6,219 nucleotides of DNA. Source: a bacterium. Its GTDB lineage: Bacteria; Vulcanimicrobiota; Xenobia; Xenobiales; Xenobiaceae. The position numbers and the translations under genes are program-made. The notes below the pieces were generated by a model, which did not search any database, was not told where the DNA came from, and worked only from the letters and a program-made list of their open reading frames with translations. This document shows positions 4,115 to 6,219 of the stretch, piece after piece. The stretch's first letter is position 1; every line of letters starts with the position of its first letter. The stretch covers positions 1 to 6,219 of the forward strand of contig JAFSXO010000062.1 of the NCBI GenBank assembly GCA_017444045.1, in the 5' to 3' direction.

Positions 4115-5758
4115 TTAGCCATTACCCTGCTGTTGTTGGTTAGCCCAGCGTGATATTGCCTGCAGAAGCGGCGGCAGGGAGGAGGCGTCCAGAGCGGACA
4201 CCAGCAGGGCTTCCGGCCAGCGCTCGGCTATCGACTGAAGCGTTTCTGGCGAAACTAAATCGGTTTTGTTGAACACCAGAAGCTGGGGAATGCTGTCCAG
4301 AGCCAGCTCCTCTTCAATGCTTGTAACGGCCATTATTTGGTCGGCATATCTAGGGTTGGAGGCATCGACCACGTGGATGAGCAGGTCGGCATCGTTAAGC
4401 TCTTCCAGAGTAGCGCGGAAGGCTTTAGCCAAATCATTGGGCAGATCCTGGATGAAGCCGACGGTATCGGTGATAATTACGGTGCTTCCGCTGGGCAAAC
4501 GCAGGCGACGTGAGGTAGGATCAAGGGTGGCGAACATGCGATTTTCGACGAAAACATCGGCTCCGGTCAGAGTGTTGAGCAGAGTAGATTTCCCGGCATT
4601 GGTGTAGCCCACTAAATTTACATTGCATAGTGAGGAACTGACGCGCTGGCTTCTTCTCAGCTTGCGCTGCTGCGAAATGCCGTCAAGCTCTTTCTCTAAG
4701 ATAGCGATGCGATCTTTGATGCGGCGCCGCCAGATCTCCAGCTTTGTTTCGCCTGGCCCTTTGGCTCCTATACCGCCGGTTATGCGCGAAAGGTAGTTGT
4801 CTTTAAGCACTAGGCGGGGCAGGCTGTATTTTAGCTGGGCTAATTCTACCTGGAGCTTGCCGTCGCGGCTGTGTGCCCGTTTGGCAAAAATATCTAAAAT
4901 AAGCTGGGTGCGATCTATAACTTCAATCTCTGCAAATTCAGCTATAGCCCGCATCTGAGAGCCGGACAGCTCGCCTTCAAAGACAATTACTTCGGCATCC
5001 TCCTGCATGGCCGTAATCATCAGCTCTGTGAGCTTGCCCGTGCCCACCACGTATTTAGGGTTGAGCGCCTGGCGGTGCTGGGTGACGGTGCGCACAATGG
5101 TAAGTCCCGCCGATATGGCCAGCTCGGTCAGCTCGGCCATGGACTGTTCGAGCTGGCTAAGCCGACCGGTGGTAACTCCTATTAGGATTGCCCGCCGCTT
5201 GCCTTCTTTTACCGCTCGCGAAGCCTGGCTGTGCTCGGCAAACTCTCTTTCCAGCTGATGGATGAATTCGGGAAAATCGAGGTACAGTTCGTGAACCGAG
5301 GCGATAGTCTCGGTGTGCCAGGGCAGCTCTCCTGGCTGGCTGGGAACAAGCCAGCCCAAGTGAATTAGGCCGGGAAGTCCTGAAGGCAGGGCCTGTATTG
5401 CCATAATTGTATCGAAGCGCAGCAGGGCTAGGTCGGTGAGGTCGTCTTGGGTTAGCGCTTCGTCGGTGAGGTGGGTGTGCAGAAAGCGAACCCCGCGGAA
5501 TCTCGAGCGCCCTACGCGAAAGCGTTTCAGATCGTCAATCATAATAGTTTTGGCATCGCCAACGATAACCGTCAGTACCTGCCCCTTGCGATCGCATAAA
5601 ATGCCGATCTGCCGCCCTAGGCTGCGCGACAGCTCTGTGAGTGTCCGCGCCAGCTCTGCGGTTATAATATCCTGTCCGTTTTTGCGCTGCAATAGCTTTT
5701 CTAGGGCTTTTTTTTCGCTGGGCTTTAGTCCGCTTAAATTGCCTTGAACCTCGCTCAT
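4115..5758 (-). CDS. hflX: Ribosome-associated GTPase HflX, long form
   Basis: HflX binds the large ribosomal subunit and, with GTP, splits stalled or hibernating 70S ribosomes, mainly under stress (known from E. coli and others). From ATG 5758 there are 547 residues. An N-terminal extension (1-185), absent from the 426-residue E. coli protein, is followed by the HflX domain (190-311), the glycine-rich loop GGIGAKGPGETKLE (328-341), a basic helical or coiled-coil segment (342-372) and the G domain. G1 is GYTNAGKST (384-392), G2 is T411, G3 is DTVGF (431-435), G4 is NKTD (497-500) and G5 is SAL (521-523), so all nucleotide-binding motifs are intact. The frame stays open to an ATG at 5848 (577 residues). 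I prefer 5758 because GGAGG precedes it and the following peptide, EVQGNLSGLKPSEKKALEKL, is where long HflX proteins usually begin. It is the first gene of the minus-strand group and divergent from the gene at 6040. Confidence 0.95.
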   Translation of the reverse strand: MSEVQGNLSGLKPSEKKALEKLLQRKNGQDIITAELARTLTELSRSLGRQIGILCDRKGQVLTVIVGDAKTIMIDDLKRFRVGRSRFRGVRFLHTHLTDEALTQDDLTDLALLRFDTIMAIQALPSGLPGLIHLGWLVPSQPGELPWHTETIASVHELYLDFPEFIHQLEREFAEHSQASRAVKEGKRRAILIGVTTGRLSQLEQSMAELTELAISAGLTIVRTVTQHRQALNPKYVVGTGKLTELMITAMQEDAEVIVFEGELSGSQMRAIAEFAEIEVIDRTQLILDIFAKRAHSRDGKLQVELAQLKYSLPRLVLKDNYLSRITGGIGAKGPGETKLEIWRRRIKDRIAILEKELDGISQQRKLRRSQRVSSSLCNVNLVGYTNAGKSTLLNTLTGADVFVENRMFATLDPTSRRLRLPSGSTVIITDTVGFIQDLPNDLAKAFRATLEELNDADLLIHVVDASNPRYADQIMAVTSIEEELALDSIPQLLVFNKTDLVSPETLQSIAERWPEALLVSALDASSLPPLLQAISRWANQQQQGNG

Positions 5759-5762
5759 AGCT

Positions 5763-5767
5763 CCTCC
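5763..5767 (-). promoter_or_regulatory. Ribosome binding site that decides the hflX start
   Basis: GGAGG lies 4 nt before the ATG at 5758, a little close but strong. The alternative ATG at 5848 is preceded only by AAATAAAGA, which has no useful Shine-Dalgarno match. An even longer AAAGGAGGAG at about 5809-5818 lies inside the upstream extension and has no suitably placed in-frame start, so it is taken as Lys-Glu-Glu coding or untranslated leader. Confidence 0.6.
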
Positions 5768-5863
5768 GCTGCCAATTTCATAACCAAATAATTTCCCCTC
5801 TGCTTTGATCTCCTCCTTTGTCGCTGGCGCGACTTCTCCCCCTGCCATTCTTTATTTAGGGGG

Positions 5864-5936
5864 GAGTTAGGATGTTAACACGCTAGCTAATCGCTAACTT
5901 AAAACCATTGCCATACTTTCGAGTGAGTTAGGATGT
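5864..5936. repeat. 12-bp direct repeat in the divergent hflX upstream region
   Basis: GAGTTAGGATGT occurs exactly twice, at 5864-5875 and 5925-5936, with starts 61 bp apart (close to six helical turns). Both copies lie between hflX and the rightward gene and could be sites for a regulator of either. No known motif was recognised. Confidence 0.5.
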
Positions 5937-5962
5937 ATGTCTATGGGCCATTGCTGAAGATA

Positions 5963-5990
5963 TTGATAATGGTGTTAGCTTTTATACAAT
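5963..5990 (+). promoter_or_regulatory. Sigma70-type promoter for the rightward gene at 6040
   Basis: TTGATA (5963-5968, 5 of 6) and TACAAT (5985-5990, 5 of 6) are separated by 16 bp. Initiation would fall near 5997, giving a leader of about 40 nt before the GTG at 6040. This is the best sigma70 match noticed in the window and supports a real gene on the plus strand here. Confidence 0.6.
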
Positions 5991-6039
5991 GTTTGCGCCA
6001 TGGCAGGATTGATATTTGCAAAATTGAAGTCTATATGCT

Positions 6040-6219
6040 GTGAAGAATTTTCCTTTTACCCGCAAATTAGTGCTACTGCTGATTTTAGTCTCAGTAGGCT
6101 GTATGGTTCATTTGTTCTATCTGCATTGCATAGATGTTAGTGCTTTAGCTTTGGGCGCAGTCTCCGGGTTTGCGCTGCTGGCTGCCAATATTTGGGATAT
6201 CCGCTGTGTTAATAAACAG
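6040..6219 (+). CDS. N-terminal part of a small membrane protein (cut by the window edge)
   Basis: The frame opens at GTG 6040 and stays open for 60 codons to the window end. An in-frame TGA at 6025-6027 rules out an earlier start. The ribosome binding site is weak (GAAG, 10 nt upstream), but a good promoter lies at 5963-5990. The peptide begins MKNFPFTRK, a short positively charged head, followed by a hydrophobic segment at 10-29 and another at 33-53, consistent with two membrane helices and an N-in topology. The first segment contains SVGC (residues 18-21), which fits a loose lipobox, so a lipoprotein signal is an alternative. The hydrophobic stretch right after the cysteine makes an ordinary multi-pass membrane protein likelier. 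I do not recognise the family. A competing 46-codon frame from ATG 6000 has no such pattern. Confidence 0.6.
   Translation, partial: MKNFPFTRKLVLLLILVSVGCMVHLFYLHCIDVSALALGAVSGFALLAANIWDIRCVNKQ

Noticed and set aside
6000..6140. 46-codon plus-strand frame from ATG 6000
   Set aside because: Initiation from the promoter at 5963-5990 would fall almost at this ATG, leaving no ribosome binding site, and the peptide is featureless. The overlapping GTG frame has clear membrane-protein character and remains open.

Overview
The window is bacterial DNA of mixed base composition, with compact genes and good Shine-Dalgarno sites. Three complete genes and a fragment of a fourth read leftward (minus strand). 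One gene fragment reads rightward at the right edge. The organism cannot be fixed from the sequence. The long form of HflX is known from Firmicutes, cyanobacteria and some other phyla. Two GCGATCGC octamers (the cyanobacterial HIP1 word), a multi-FHA protein and an apparent class II ribonucleotide reductase would fit a cyanobacterial-lineage, perhaps non-photosynthetic, bacterium. This is a weak inference.

Layout from left to right. Positions 1-88 (minus) hold the first 29 codons of what looks like the B12-dependent ribonucleotide reductase NrdJ. Its 510-nt upstream region carries a strong leader hairpin (106-139) and two palindromes 32 bp apart that resemble a pair of NrdR boxes (251-298). 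A textbook intrinsic terminator (467-499) closes the next minus-strand gene. That gene (599-979) encodes a 126-residue glutamine-tract protein I do not recognise. Its roughly 230-nt leader has several dyads and a hairpin touching the ribosome binding site.

The centre (1209-4004, minus) is a 931-residue protein with four FHA-type domains, two at each end. They are joined by a low-complexity linker of about 430 residues that contains twenty tandem PQQGGY hexapeptides and a run of 12 prolines. The outer two FHA domains keep the phosphothreonine-binding residues and the inner two have lost them. The linker resembles prion-like or phase-separating sequences, and codon-level variation shows that the peptide sequence is being kept. 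This is the most unusual object in the window.

Next comes hflX (4115-5758, minus), a ribosome-associated GTPase of the long type. Its best start is 30 codons inside the longest open frame. A divergent intergenic region follows, with a 12-bp direct repeat and a good sigma70-type promoter facing right. The last 180 nt are the start of a small membrane-protein gene.

The three complete minus-strand genes could form one transcription unit ending at the terminator near 470: the 110-nt gap between hflX and the FHA gene shows no terminator. The 229-nt gap before the 126-aa gene has its own promoter-like sequence. Apart from the NrdR/nrdJ pairing, no functional link between neighbours can be read from the sequence. 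No tRNA, rRNA, CRISPR array or insertion sequence was seen.
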